Assembly (NCBI GenBank): GCA_038025085.1
Contig: CM076142.1
Coordinates: 5,183,501 to 5,247,500, forward strand
DNA: 64,000 nt
Origin: Tetragonia tetragonoides
Lineage: Eukaryota; Streptophyta; Magnoliopsida; Caryophyllales; Aizoaceae
Reading direction: 5' to 3'
Shown: positions 37,047-52,600 of the stretch, one piece after another
How the letters are laid out: the number at the start of each line of letters is the position of its first letter
How positions within the stretch are numbered: the first letter of the stretch is position 1
The notes under the pieces: generated by a model
Database searches by the model: none
Seen by the model: only the letters and a program-made list of their open reading frames with translations
Told to the model about the DNA's origin: nothing
Translations under genes and position numbers: made by a program

Positions 37047-37288
37047 TATTGTTATTATTATTATTATTATTATTATTTATTGTTATTATTATTAATATTA
37101 TTATTATTATTATTATTACTGATTATTGTTTAATTAATTAAAAATGTGAAATGGTAGAGGGGAGGAGCCGGTAAATCGGTGCCGAGCTAGTTCACATTTT
37201 TAATTAATTAAACAATAATCAGTAATAATAATAATAATAATATTAATAATAATAACAATAAATAATAATAATAATAATAATAACAATA

Positions 37289-37330
<42 letters not shown>

Positions 37331-37684
37331 TAATAATAATAATAATTTTTTTTTTGCACAGTCGTCTGAAATTTCCGACTCACCCAAGGGTTAGTCGCCT
37401 CTAGCAGACGACTCACCCAAGGGTGAGTCGAAAATTTCAGACGACTGTGCAAAAAAAATGCGCAAAAAAAAATTTACCGGTGGTGGTTGTGCCGTGAGTG
37501 GTGGTGGTTGCCGGTGTGATGGTGTGGTGGTGAGGATGAGTGAGAGTGAGTGAGGAAGAGAGGATGAGTGAGAGTGAGTGAGGAAGAGAGGATGAGTGAG
37601 AGTGAGTGAGGAAAAGAGGGGAGGGTAAAATTGGAAATTGGGGGGGCGGTAGCTAGTAAAAAGGGGCGGTATTTAGCAATTCAC
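36631..37684. mobile_element. Foldback element with nested palindromes, Mutator-like target duplication
   Basis: A nearly perfect 1,054-bp inverted repeat. The left end reads GGTGTTACTAAATACCGCCC and the right end GGGGCGGTATTTAGCAATTCAC. It is flanked by AAAATTAAG (36622-36630) and AAAATTAAA (37685-37693), an 8/9 match that fits a 9-bp duplication. Each arm holds 30-bp tandem units of GAGTGAGAGTGAGTGAGGA type, a GC-rich sub-palindrome (GCACAGTCGTCTGAAATTTT to its inverse, with GACTCACCC.AGGGTGAGTC copies inside) and (TTA)n or (AAT)n tracts. The central loop is about 37140-37202. No coding capacity. Confidence 0.82.
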
Positions 37685-37693
37685 AAAATTAAA

Positions 37694-38100
37694 TACCTCA
37701 TAACAAGTACGGAACTTGTACATTTTCAAATCTCTTATATATTGCATCCAGGAAGAAAAACAATATAAATAACCTTACAAACCAATGTTATTGTATCAAC
37801 GAGTAACTATTGTATTCATGAATGTATAAATTAAAATAATTATGAGACACAAAAATGACGCGTTGACAGAAATATCAGTACTTCCGAGCGGTTGAACCAG
37901 CAAGTCATTAGATGACAAAAAATAACTGGTTAAAATGTTTTAGAAGTCTTAGCATCCTTATTGTTTAGGATTCTTTAGAGGTTAATTTTCGTCAAATATT
38001 CAAAATCATAAATAATATTTTTTATGGACAAAAAATAACAAAAACTACACCATCAAATTCGGATTGAAAAATACTTCGCAATGAGATGCATTTACAATTT
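37694..38100. other. Intergenic DNA between foldback element and satellite
   Basis: AT-rich, nothing recognised. Confidence 0.4.
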
Positions 38101-38106
38101 GTTTGG

Positions 38107-40196
38107 TTTCCCGGGGCTCGGGTGTTCTTTTTGTCCAAATTTCTCCGAGGGTCTATCAGGACCCTCGATCCGGACCGAACTTCAATACCATCCATGCCTT
38201 TGGTGTTCGACTCTTCCATTGTCCTTTAAAACGCCTTTCCAAGCCTATTGACCGAATAAGCGACCCTGAGGGTCTCCCATGTCCCTTAGGGGTGTTCCGT
38301 GTGATGTGGTGTGAAAATATTAACCTTCGTTCCGGGGCCTCTCGAGCCCAAAAAACGTGGATAGGATTATAGCCTTCGTTTTCGGCTTCCCAAGGCCAGG
38401 GTGTCATTTTTTCCCAAACTTCTCCGGGGGGTCTATCATGACCTTAGAGTACGTTCGGTGCCCGGGAGGACATTCAAATCCTCGAACTTCGATATCACCC
38501 ATGCCTTAAGTGTTTTGGGGTCTTACACCAATGTCTCGTAAAACGCCCTTCCACCCTATCAGGGACCAAATAAGCGACCGTGGGGGGCTCCCATGTCCTC
38601 TAGGGGTGTTGTGTGCGACGTGATGAAAAAATATCCACCTTCATTGCGGTGCCTCCCGGAAACCAAAAAACGTGGATATAGCCTTTGTTTTCAGCTACAC
38701 GGGCCTCGGGTGTCTATCATGACCCTAAAGGACCATCCGTTCCCCGGGAGGGACATCCGGATCCCCGAACTTTGATATCCCCCATGCGCTTGGTGTTCCG
38801 GCTCTTACAACAGTGTCTCGTAAAATGCCCTTCCAAGCCTATAAGGGACCGGATAAGCGACCCCAATGGCCTCCCATGTCCCCAAGGAGTATATTCCGTG
38901 CGATGTGATGTCAAAATAACTAACTCCGTTTCGGGGCCTCCCGGAAGCCCAAAAAACGTATAGCCTTCGTTTTCGGCTTCTCAAGGCATTGGTGTTATTT
39001 TTGCAAACTTCTCCATGAGGTCTATCATGACCCTAGAGTACCCTCGGTGCTTTAGAAGAGACATCCGGATCGCCAATCTTCGATATCACCATGCCTTTGG
39101 TGTTCTGGTAGGTTCTTACACCAATGTCCCGTAAAACGCACTTCCAAGCCTATCAGGGACCGGATAAGCGACCCTAAGGTCCTCCCATGTCCTCAAAGGG
39201 TGTTCGATGCGATGTGGTGTGAAAATATCCACCATCGTTCCGGGGGCTCCTGAAAGCCCAAAAAGGGTAGATTATAACCTTTGTTTTCAGCTTCTCGGGC
39301 CCCGAGTGTCATTTTTGCCGAAACTTCTCTGGGGGGTCTATCATGACTCTAGAGGACCCTCAATGCCTCAGGAGGCACATCCGAATCCCCGAACTTTGAT
39401 ATCCCCATGCCTTTGGTGTTTTGGCTCTTACTCTAGTGTCCCGTAAAACGCCCTTCCAAGCCTATCAGAGACCGAATAAGCGACCCCCAGAGCCTCGCGT
39501 GTCCTCTAGGGGTGTTTTGTGCGATCTCGTGCGAAAATATTCAACTTTGTTCCGGGGCCTCCCGAAAGCCCAAAAAACGTGGATTATGCCTTCGATTTCG
39601 GCTTCCAGGGTCCCGGTGTCATTTTTGCCCAAGCTTCTCCGGGAGGTATATCATGACCCTAAAGGACCCTCTGTGCCATGAGAGGGGCATCCGGATCCCC
39701 GAACTTTGATATCCCCCATGCCTTTGATGTTCCCGGTTGTTACAACATTGTCCCGCAAAACGCCCTTCCAAGCCTATTAGGGACCGGATAAGCGACCCGA
39801 GACCCTCCCATATCCCCTAGGGGTGTTTCGTGCGATGTGGTGTGAAAATAACCACCTTTGTTTTGGGGCATCCCGGAAGCCCGAAAACGTGGATTATAGC
39901 CTTCGTTTTCGGCTTCCTAGGACATGGGTGTCATTATTGCCCAAACTTTTTCAGGGAGTCTATCGTGATCCTAGAGTACCCTCGGTGCCCTGAAAGGAAC
40001 CTCCAGATCCCTAAGATTCGATATCACACATGCTTTGGTATTCTGGCTCTTACATCAATGATCCGTAAAACGCTCTTCCAAGTCTATTAGGGACCGAATA
40101 AGCGACCCTGATGGCCGCCCATGTCCTCTAGGGGTATTTTGTGCGATGTGGTGCGAAAATATCCACATTCGTTCCGGGGCCCCTGAAAGCCCAATG
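38107..40196. repeat. GC-rich satellite-like tandem array, about 311-bp unit
   Basis: About 6.7 diverged units. Landmarks such as CCTTCGTTTTCGGCTTC (at about 38373, 38963, 39900 with variants between), GGTCTATCATGACCCTA, AACGCCCTTCCAAGCCTAT and GATGTGGTGTGAAAATA recur at spacings near 307, 280, 316, 311 and 311 bp; the shorter one reflects a deletion. It is much richer in GC and CpG than its surroundings. Open frames inside are not genes: they break in every unit. Confidence 0.9.
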
Positions 40197-40329
40197 AATT
40201 GACTTCTTTTTTTCTGTCAAAGGTTAATACACGACCAATGAATGACTATTAGCATGACTTGAGGGCATCTCTCCCCCGAATATTTCAAAATTTTCCTAAA
40301 CAAATCATAATATCTATATATTAGAGGCA

Positions 40330-42830
<2,501 letters not shown>

Positions 42831-44929
42831 GTTATGTCACCTCGAGTCACTTAGGGACACACCATTAAGCAAGCATATAAAATCCTAAAATAAATAATAA
42901 TTTTAAAGTTAAATTTCGATTAGAAAGCATAAGACAAAAATATAATCACGACATTTTTTGTCTCTAAATATTAAATACGAAATTATATTCCCATTGTCAT
43001 ATTCTTTATAATAAAATAACCTAACACATTCATAGGAAAAAACGCTTTTAAAAAGAAAAGAAAAAAAAAACTTTCACGGCAACATTATGCTACTCTCTCC
43101 CATTCTAAACCAACATCTTATTATTAAGTAAAAATAACGAGAAAGATAAGCTAACTATATGTTCATTTTTAATAGGAATTTGCCAATTTTACTAATAAAA
43201 TATGTTCAATTTTAATGATAGATGCAATAACATATATCTGCTACTCCTAAAAAAATTAGTAAACAAAATCTTCTTTTGAATAAGTAGAATCACATTACAC
43301 CCCCATCAACACAACAACCCCCTCCCCTCCTCGAAAAAAGAAATAAAAAAAAAGTGATAAACAAAAAGTTTGAGATGTTATTTCTTTAATCTTCAAGTTT
43401 TCGCTTATGAATTTTAGACAATCAACCAATGAATACTATAAAAAAAAAAAGAAATGTTATGTTTATTTAAAAGGTATTCTAAGTTTGTATGGTAAAAATT
43501 TTTAAAAAAAATTAAAATTGGAGATAAGAGTTAAAATTGTTCAATGTGCCCCATATAATACAAAATAATCCTATTATATGGTATTAATGATATTAGAATG
43601 ATTATTTTAATTCTTAATCATACATTACTAAATAATTTAAGTGATAGTTATACTTATGATCTTCGATCGATACGATTAATTAACACGTAAAAACCGTGTA
43701 AGGCACAAAAATACACCTACTATTTAAATAAATGAGGTATTTTGTGACTGTATCGGACACGTCCACCTTATCGAATCATCTAAGATAAGAATTAAAATTG
43801 CCACCTATGCGAACTACTAAGCTAAATAAATAACAAAAATATAATTACGATATAATATCAGGTGAAAAGAATAAGTTATAATTATAAGTTATAAAATTTA
43901 GGAGATATTTTCTGGTGTTATTAAGTTGTAATATCAGGTATTTTGTAGTTTTCAGGTGAAAAGAACAAATCCTAAGGTCCTATTCTTTTCAATGAAATGG
44001 TGTAAAACAGAACGAAAACGGTACATTAAAATGGCACAAAAAATAACGGAACAAAACGACATATTGGACACAAAATATGAGAAAAAATAAAATACAAAAT
44101 GAGATGCAATGCAGATTGGAAAGGAACGATTCAGATTAACTTAATTAGCAAACAACGCTAATTCCACTAAATTTTATATACAAGTATAAAACTATCAAAG
44201 TAGCATATAATTTATGTCATTTTGACAAATTATTTCAAAAATATGAATAACTACATAGTCTCCGGCCATAAACATATCGCCACATAAACGAATATGTAAA
44301 GTTCACAAATAATTAAAGTTTTGAATGATAAAAGAGTCTGACTTATAAGTTTTAGAATTTTAACAAAGTTTCATGGTCAATAGAGCATCACGTAAGAGAA
44401 AATAATTACTTAAAAAGTTTTATAAAAATAATGACAAATATATAAGAAAAACAAAGAGATTGTGGCAATTTTATATTTATTTATTTTTCTATTGGTGCAT
44501 ATATGTATATGACTGAAAATATTGAATGTAATTTTCCATTAAACCTTGCAATACGAATTCAAACTATTAAAGTGTAACTGACAACATACTTCGATTCTCG
44601 ATATCATATTTACTAACATCATATAAGTGTATTTATTTTAAAACTTTAACGCCTAACTCGTGCAACGCACGGGCTTCATATCTAGTTAGGAATTAAGCTA
44701 CGGATAAAACTCTCCAAATCTCACATTAGTATTATTTTATTATTTACCAGTTGATCACAAAATCAGCAAAAAATAATAAAAATAATTTATTACAACAAAA
44801 TTAGAAGCGAATCAACCAATTTAAAAAAAAAAAAAAAAAAAGGACTTCAACATCGCACGGGCATCGCACGGGCTGAAAATAAAGAAACAAAAAGGAATCA
44901 GCTATCCGTCCTTCCCAGTTCCCACCCTT

Positions 44930-44978
44930 TTGCACTTTCCCCAATTCCAAGTACCCTAACGTTCAACGCCCGTTTGCG

Positions 44979-45009
<31 letters not shown>

Positions 45010-45832
45010 TCTCTCTCCCCGGTGTCCGTTCATCTCTACCGCCGGCGATCACAAAGCCATCGCGCCACCAGTCACCACCGGTCACCGCTATCGGTAAGTT
45101 TTGTGATTTTTCTTGGATATTTTTCACGAATTATGTGTTCCTATATTTTTATTTATTGAATTTGTTGCTTTTGAACTGTTTGGTTAAGAGTTTGTAGCAA
45201 TTCTATAGTGTATAATGATGGTTCAATTGTTAATTGAGTATCAAAATATCACACTAGGTTATTCTTTGCGTTTTCTGCGTTGTATTTTGTCTTTTTTTTA
45301 TTTGGGGGATTAGGGTTTATCGGAGTCACTGGTTCATTGGAGCAAAAACTCGATTATCTAGTGCAGCAGGTGTCAGAGTCTCTTTTGTTCGCCTGAATTT
45401 CACTATTCTGACCTTTAAATCGATTACCATCGCAGAAGTAAATTGTTAGATTATAATACTTGGTCACTGATGAAATGTAGAATTCTCTAAGTAACTTGAA
45501 TTTCTAAAGTTAGAAAGTATTGTGGTAGTGATTTGTAGCTAGTTTATTAAATTTCATGAGGAGCAAAATTGAAAATAGACTAGAAAATTATGGCAGTAGC
45601 TTGAAAGGAAGGAGGGATATCAATAGGTTTTATTCGGTGTTCATATATGTTCATTATGGATTTCTGTGGACTCTTGTGGGTAGATAACTGTGGCTTTATG
45701 CTTGAAGACAACTTAGGCATATCTGTAATTGTGTAAACCCAGCTTCTTAAATTTGATCCACCACTTTGAATATGCTTGAAAAGCCATATCTCACCAGAAT
45801 TTCATATTGTTCCTTTTGTGCTGAAACTGCAG
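44930..45832 (+). other. BUD31 leader exon and 5' UTR intron
   Basis: A pyrimidine-rich leader with a (CT)n run (44979-45016) ends at a donor CGGTAAGT (intron from 45094). The acceptor CTGCAG at 45827-45832 lies seven bases before the BUD31 start codon. This gives a leader intron of about 740 bp, common in plant housekeeping genes. Confidence 0.65.
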
Positions 45833-45839
45833 TTGAAAA

Positions 45840-48608
45840 ATGCCTAAGGTGAGGACAAATCGGGTGAAGTACCCAGAAGGATGGGAATTGATTGAACCTA
45901 CACTGCAGGAGTTAGAGTCCAAGATGAGACAAGGTTTGTGGGATTTAGATTTAACCTTGTCCAGTTAATGTAATCTGTTGCTTTGCATTGCTTTAATACA
46001 TTTGGTCATGGGATGAGCCTTGAATGTGTCCTTGTTTTTGCTTGGCAGCTCAAATGGAGACACATGATGGGAAGAGAAAGTGTGAAACTTTGTGGCCTAT
46101 TTTCAAAATCGCTCATCAGAAGAGTCGCTATATTTTCGATCTTTATCATAGAAGAAATGAGATTTCGAAAGAGCTGTATGAGTTCTGCTTGGATCAAGGC
46201 TATGCTGACAGAAACCTAATTGCTAAGTGGAAGAAGGTAGAGTATGTTACAGCACTCATTTCCCAATCCCCCCTACTTCACTAAAATTAATCTCTCTCTC
46301 CCCCCCCCCCCAATTTTTTGTCATGTTTTCAATTGCTACCCCAAAATTAGAACCCTAGAGTTACTCTTTTCTATCTGGGATGAATTGATTGTTCGTCTTT
46401 TTTATGCCTGATGGGATTAGTTTCTTTTTCAAGAATGGAAGAATTGGGTATCTCTAGCTCTAAAAGAAAAACCCAATTTCGTGGGATTTTCAATGGGTTA
46501 TGTGCGATGATCTAGTTTTTCTAATTTTATAATAGAACAGATATTCTTAGGGGAACCTTTACTTAGGAAATCATTTTGCATTGATGATCACTGGCCGTTT
46601 TCTTTTAATTCTTCAGTCCATATGGAGGTAGTTAGGCTCAGAACTGCAGAGATTAGTGATAATTCATCAAATTTGGTTGATGGGTCTGGTTCAGATAATG
46701 TTTTTAGTGGAAAAAATGCTGTTTTCTGTGCTGGGTTGGTGAAACATGAGAGTTGTAGTACCAAATGTGACTTGAAGGCACATTGAGAGTGTTCAGCTGG
46801 TGGGTTCTTTGATTACTTGCAGTTCTTTTACGTGATTGCTCGCGTATGCTGTGCTCGGTATCTGGCTTGCGGCATTGTTTTACCTCCTAGATAATACTGC
46901 TGCTGATTACTTGTGTCTTTCGTTGGAGAAGCTATCTGATATTTTGAAGTTGCCCCCAACTATTGCGGGGCTGACTCTTCTTCAGCTTGGGAATGGGGCT
47001 CCGGATGTTTTTGCTAGCATTGGTGCTTTTGTTGGCACGGGTGCTGGTGAGGTTGGGTTGAAATAGTGTGTTGGGCGGGGTGTTCCTTGTGTTGTTGTTG
47101 GGACGGTTTCATTGTTGGTGGCTAATAAGTGGGCTCAGATTGATTGGGGTTGCTTTATTAGGGACATCAGTTTCTTTTTCATTGCGATTTTGTCACTGTT
47201 GGTGATTCTAGTTGTTGGGAAGATACTGTTGTGGCAGCAATTGCAGTCTTGATGAAATTGGATTCCGTCACGCTGCTGATTCCTGTAAAAGGAAGCCCCC
47301 TTCCCTCGAGCAAGCCTCTTCATGAGTATTGTGTGGTTCACTGATTCTACATCATTCCAAGCCAACGTTGCTCTTTTGGTGGGATTTGGCATTATTTTGG
47401 GGATCAATCCATCAATTCTTGGATTGACTGTGTTGGCGTGGGGAAACTCAATGGGAGATCTGGTATCAGATATTGCACTGGCATTGAACAGTGGGGATGG
47501 CGTGCAGATAGCCTTGTCAGGGTGTTATGCAGCCATGCAGGTCCCATTTCAACACACTGATTGGTCTAGCGATGTCGTTGCTACTTGGTGCCTGGTCTGC
47601 TAGGCCTGCTTCATATGTAGTTCCGATTTCCGAACAACTGTAGCTTTTTACATGATTGGCTTTCTCTTAAGTCTTAACAGGGCTTATCTAGGCGATTGTG
47701 GTTCTATTCCGGAAAGACATGAGACCTAGTAAGCTGTTCTGCTGTTGGGAGTTGGCCTCATATCCCTGTACCTGTTTTTTCTGTCGTTCAGGATTGTCAG
47801 TGTTATGCATGGTTAAAGTAAAATGAGCCATGCCCCTTCCCCCTTTTCTCAAAAATAGCTCTTTTGGGTAAATTGTTTATTACTGTGATGACTCGCAAGC
47901 TTTGCTTACTGAAGTCACCCTGTCTTGGTTACTGTGAGAACAATGGGCATGAGGTATAACATTACCACTAGGATAAATGTTGTCTATTGCCAAATTGTTG
48001 AGAAGTAGGAAGTGGAGTGGTGGTATTACTAACATCTTCTAGCGGTTTCAATTCGTATGGCTCACACTCAGAGCTTGGTATCCCCTGGTTATACTCTCAT
48101 AATGTGTGGGGCCTCCCTTATCTATATGTATAAGAAGTCTATTTTCAAATGTTTTATCTAAAAGACTAAAATTGGTTCAGTATGATCGGAATCAAGCTCT
48201 TCACATCCGCATTCAACTTTTTTAATTCTCTCTTTTGTCAACCTTACTTGACAAGGCAGAAATGAGCTTTGAATGAAAAATGAGAAATTGAGAACGACTA
48301 TGAAATGTTCCTTTACTATCATCTCTTTATGCTACCTGTTGTTTGTACATTGATCCCTATATTGTGTATAATGCTTTTAGTGGATACTCCTTGCCATTTT
48401 GGAGATCGCTTTCTGTCGAAGTGATTGCTAAAAGTTTTCTTTTATACTGCAGCCAGGATATGAGCGTCTTTGTTGCCTGCGCTGTATTCAACCCCGAGAT
48501 CATAATTTTGGAACTACTTGTGTGTGCCGAGTCCCCAAGCATCTAAGGGAGGAGAAGGTTGTGGAATGTGTTCACTGTGGATGTAAGGGCTGCGCCAGTG
48601 GGGATTGA
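45840..48608 (+). CDS. BUD31: BUD31/G10 splicing factor
   Basis: A conserved nuclear component of the active spliceosome. Three coding exons, 45840-45933, 46049-46236 and 48453-48608, join in frame to 145 aa, the family's usual length. The N-terminus [20 protein letters not shown], the core [16 protein letters not shown] and the C-terminal Cys-rich part ([13 protein letters not shown], then CVCRV and [13 protein letters not shown]) are all present, including the Cys pairs that bind zinc. The last intron is 2.2 kb and holds a degraded CCX gene in the same orientation. No lesion was seen, so it should be expressed if that intron is spliced. Confidence 0.95.
46656..47640 (+). pseudogene. CCX (cation/calcium exchanger) pseudogene in BUD31 intron
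   Basis: Matches plant CCX proteins: [51 protein letters not shown] and, later, [23 protein letters not shown] follows [13 protein letters not shown] (from an extra A near 47064), and frames change before the [12 protein letters not shown] segment and after VGKILLW. A central part of the protein is missing. Both frame changes are shared with the inverted copy at 14925-16375. No start codon or transit region is kept. It seems to be an old insertion of an intronless CCX gene into the intron. Confidence 0.87.
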
Positions 48609-48819
48609 TGTGTTTAGCACACACTATTTTGTATCCGGTTGCATAATTGAGGATTCATCTGCTATCCTGGATATCGCTATGTTAATCCTGGATAGCAATC
48701 ATGTTAACTCTTAACTGGAGCTAGTAGTGTCATCTTGATGAATGTATCTTTTAAGTTTAATTAACTTTGCTTCCAAGGTATCTTACATCTTTTATCACAA
48801 AGAATAGAGCGAGTAATTC

Positions 48820-49630
48820 AAGCATATATTTGTAGGCAAACACCATTAGTTCTGTTTCCAACTTTAGACAAAGTGCTCCAGCTTTTTTTTTTTTTTTTTG
48901 GGGAAGAGACTTGTAGTCCCTTAACAATTGTTTTCTGTGGAAAAAGAGTCTTGTTGATTGGATGAATGTTATATTCTCCCCGAGATAGGGCCAAATGTCC
49001 TACATTTCTGATCTTCATGAAAAAAACACACACACACACCAAAAAAAAAAAAACCTCTTAGATATCTTCAAACATGCAAAGTCAACCTGAATCTTAACAA
49101 AGTGATATATTGTATGTATTTACAAGTGTTCAACATGAACAGTTGCTCTAAAGAACATGTGATCCTCATTTACTGTAGATCCTCGGTCTCCCAACCCCCC
49201 AGCAATCCTGTAAGGGGCGTTTACATGAAGGAATACAACCATAAACATGTAGAGCTGATAATACATCAACATTTGGTTGCTCAAAAAGCAGTTAAATCAA
49301 CCATACTAGACTTCAAAACATATTTATCCACAAAACACAAGTTTATCTATCCAAAAAGCTAACTAGTCAATGTTAGCAGCAAAGCTAGTGACTAACGTCT
49401 AACTACACCACAAACAGTGGTTCTGGGGGTTGGGGGTTAGGGAAGGGGGAGGGGGAGGGGGAAGGGACGGGACGTGGAGCTGGGTGTGAGGGGTTCATAA
49501 GACTTTACAACCCTATACAAAAAAGCCAGTTCCTTCAAAAAAAGATGCAGCCAGTAAGACTCTACGAACATTTGCTGTACATCTTCTCCTCCATTTGCTG
49601 CACATCTTCTCCTCCATTTGCTGCACATCT
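48820..49630. other. Intergenic DNA between convergent BUD31 and XS gene
   Basis: Contains a poly-T run, a (CA)n run near 49028, a G-rich stretch at 49420-49470 and three tandem copies of a CATCTTCTCCTCCATTTGCTG-like unit (about 49578-49635). The right end is the 3' UTR of the minus-strand XS gene. Confidence 0.5.
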
Positions 49631-49639
49631 CTTCCATTG

Positions 49640-52600
49640 CTAGGTAGCTGCATTCGCAAAAGCCAGGATCTCCTTCTTACTCTTTGCATGACAGTGGGAC
49701 TTTGCATCAGGATGAAGTTCATTTAAGTCCTCTATAATGCCAAGATAACCATATAGAATATTTTCTGCATTGTCTACTGGCACTTGAGGATCCTCTTTGC
49801 TGCTACTGAGTCCGACAATAACCTGTTGCAGCTCCTTTCTTCCGTAGTTCTTCTCAGCAAAAAAGTTATGGAGCCTCTCTGCTTCTTGTAGTCCGGAGAG
49901 AGTGGCAGTGAACTTCACTACTACAACATTCGGATTCCCAGCTCTTCCACGGCATAGCTTGATCTTCCCCACATCAAAACCCTCATCTGCAACAAATTAC
50001 ATGCAGAAAACATAACACACAAGGAAGAAAGAAGAAAAGAGAGAAGCATCAAGCAACACAGTGTCCATCATGACCATCAACTGGCAGCTCAAAGAAACAC
50101 GGCAGGAGAGAAGTATAAATCAGAGGTTTAATATGCACAGCATACATCGAATTGGGGGAAATCCACTTGCCATCCAAAAATATGAGAACATAAGTGTAAT
50201 GATAATTTTATTTCATAAAATAAGTCATGAAAAATTGGACAATCTTCTTCCATGTCAAAGGAGCCTTGGTTAACACCTATGCAAATTGCAAAGAAATGCT
50301 CCACAGAACTACAAAACAATTAAGAGAAGAAATAGGATAATGCTAACCAACCTTTCAAAATATTTCGAAGGTGCTCAGTGGAGATCTTTGTCTGCTCATT
50401 GGAAGTGTACTTCCCACCACGATTGTGGACGATAACAACAGGAGGCCATACAATTGTATCCTCTTTCATAGCCCAGGCCTCGGCATCAGGCAGAGATTGG
50501 CAAATCCACCGGCCATTTGGGGTCACCACTGCGCTATCCCATCCCATTAGGATACATAAAGCTCTATGGAATCCTAGGTGTGGTGCCCTTAACCCAACCT
50601 TGGGAGATGTGAAGGCGTGCATTGCAACATCTTTTGTCCCCAAAAACTCCTTGGAGCTGTTTAAAAATAGACAGACAAAACTATCAATTAACTTGGGAAC
50701 CAATAACTGTAATGAGCATAATGGACACCAAACAGTGTACCACCTTCAAGTCAAGGTGAGATTTAATGAAAACCAACACTCCCTCTCTCTCATCTTACAG
50801 AAGTTACAAGAAAACTAAATTATCAGCACAAAAGTTGTCAGGCAAGACAGCCACAAAATCCAATTTCACCATAAAGTCAATTACAAATACAAATTTCAGA
50901 TCAACATGAAGTAAGTTACTTGAGGCTTCTATAAGACTGTAACATTCATAAATTCATGAAGCACAATGAAAAATATTCTTAAAATGACAAAAATATTTAA
51001 AAAATAAAAGCTAATTAATCATAGCTTGCAAAAAAAATCTCTAAAATAGAAAGTCAGCTTATGAGAAAAATAAAACCAAAAACCTCAAATGCTATAAACT
51101 GGAAGATCATCAGATATGGCAATAAAGATCATCCAAAGATATGATCAGACTCTGCGAAATGTATATCTCAAGAGAAATATTAATACAAGTCAGCTGTAAA
51201 AGAAACTCTGCCGAGCACACATTCAATGAGGATTTTCCTACTAGTGCGGTCTTAGGAGGTCACTATGTACATAGCCCAAGACCCTCCAATGAAAGAGTGA
51301 ATCCCAAGAATAACAGTTTCCACTATCCAATAGATTACGAACACAATAACTCTATTTGGTGCAACCTTTATCCTAACTCACCAAACCTATGCTATGACCC
51401 TCCACAAACCATAACAGAGAAAGCAGCAATCCACCTTATTATCATAAACAAGCTCTTTTGACCTCCATCCTTTCAGCACCTTCTTTCTATGTTTCTGTTC
51501 TGAAGGGGGAGGGTTACACACCTGGCTTTGACAAAAAGGATAAGGAACAAGCAATTATTCCAATTTTGACCTTTTCTATTGCATACATTATAAGAAGCAA
51601 AAGTTCAAAAAAAAAAACACTTCCTTCTGGTTGGGTCTAAAGGCTGAGTTTTACTATTTTCTGATCCAGCCATAATGGTGTCTAACAATTGTATCAACTA
51701 CCAAGAGCTATTCCTGATCTTTATCTTAAGAAACACCCAAAACACGAGTCGCTAAGACGCATTTATGGAGCTCTACATTCGGTCATGTCCTGTCTAAAAG
51801 TCAATCTGATATACTCAGCCTTAACAGCAATACACTCTAAAACCAAAGTCAAAGGAACATAAAAACACTTGCCAAAATACGTGTCAGGTATACAATATTT
51901 TACCCTCAATAGCAAGCATCAAGCATCATTACTTGTTTAGATAAGGAATTGCAAGCATCATTCGTTAACTATTTAAAAAAAGACCCTATTAGAAATTATC
52001 AACAAGATAAATGCAGGCAGGCAAAACTATAAGAATAATTGTAGAAGAATGGCCAAGCATTGATGGAATTACATAGACAGACCTGGAGCATATGATGCAC
52101 CTCAAACTCAAACCACCAGCTTTTCCTTGCTCTTTTCCTTGCTCTGTAAGCCATTTTTGTTGATCTGAGTTTTCATGCAAGTGTTTCATGATTTTCAAAA
52201 ACCATTCGTGTACTAGCCTCTTAAACTCTTCTGAGTCTTCAGGAAGGTCCTTCTCTGTAGGTTTCACCTTGAGTGGTGAATAGTCGGCATTACCTTGTAA
52301 ATGACACGATTCTTTGGTACTCCCGACATGTTTAGTAGATAGCTCTTGTTGCTTCTCTATGTTAGCCCCAGGATGTGAAACTTGAGAATTCTGTATAGCA
52401 GGTTGGACAAGAACATCTTGTTCAGCAGCTTTGAACTTCTTTTTCAAGCTGGTACCTTTAGTGTTGTCATTAGGTTGTGGACAAGATGCTGGGTTCAAAA
52501 CATGAGGAGAAGGCTTCCCAAACTGCTTGGCATTTTTCCAAGTATTAGATCTTGGGGGCATGGATGAATGATGAACAATGTGAGGATACTTTAGCCGTTT

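Noticed and set aside
38107..40090. Several 60-90-codon frames in the GC-rich array
   Set aside because: They are out of register from unit to unit and interrupted; the high GC simply lacks stops.
45983..46219. Alternative frame across BUD31 exon 2
   Set aside because: A shadow of the true exon 46049-46236, whose frame and splice sites match the family exactly.
46836..47607. CCX as a working nested gene
   Set aside because: An in-frame TAG, two frame changes and a large internal deletion, and no start region.
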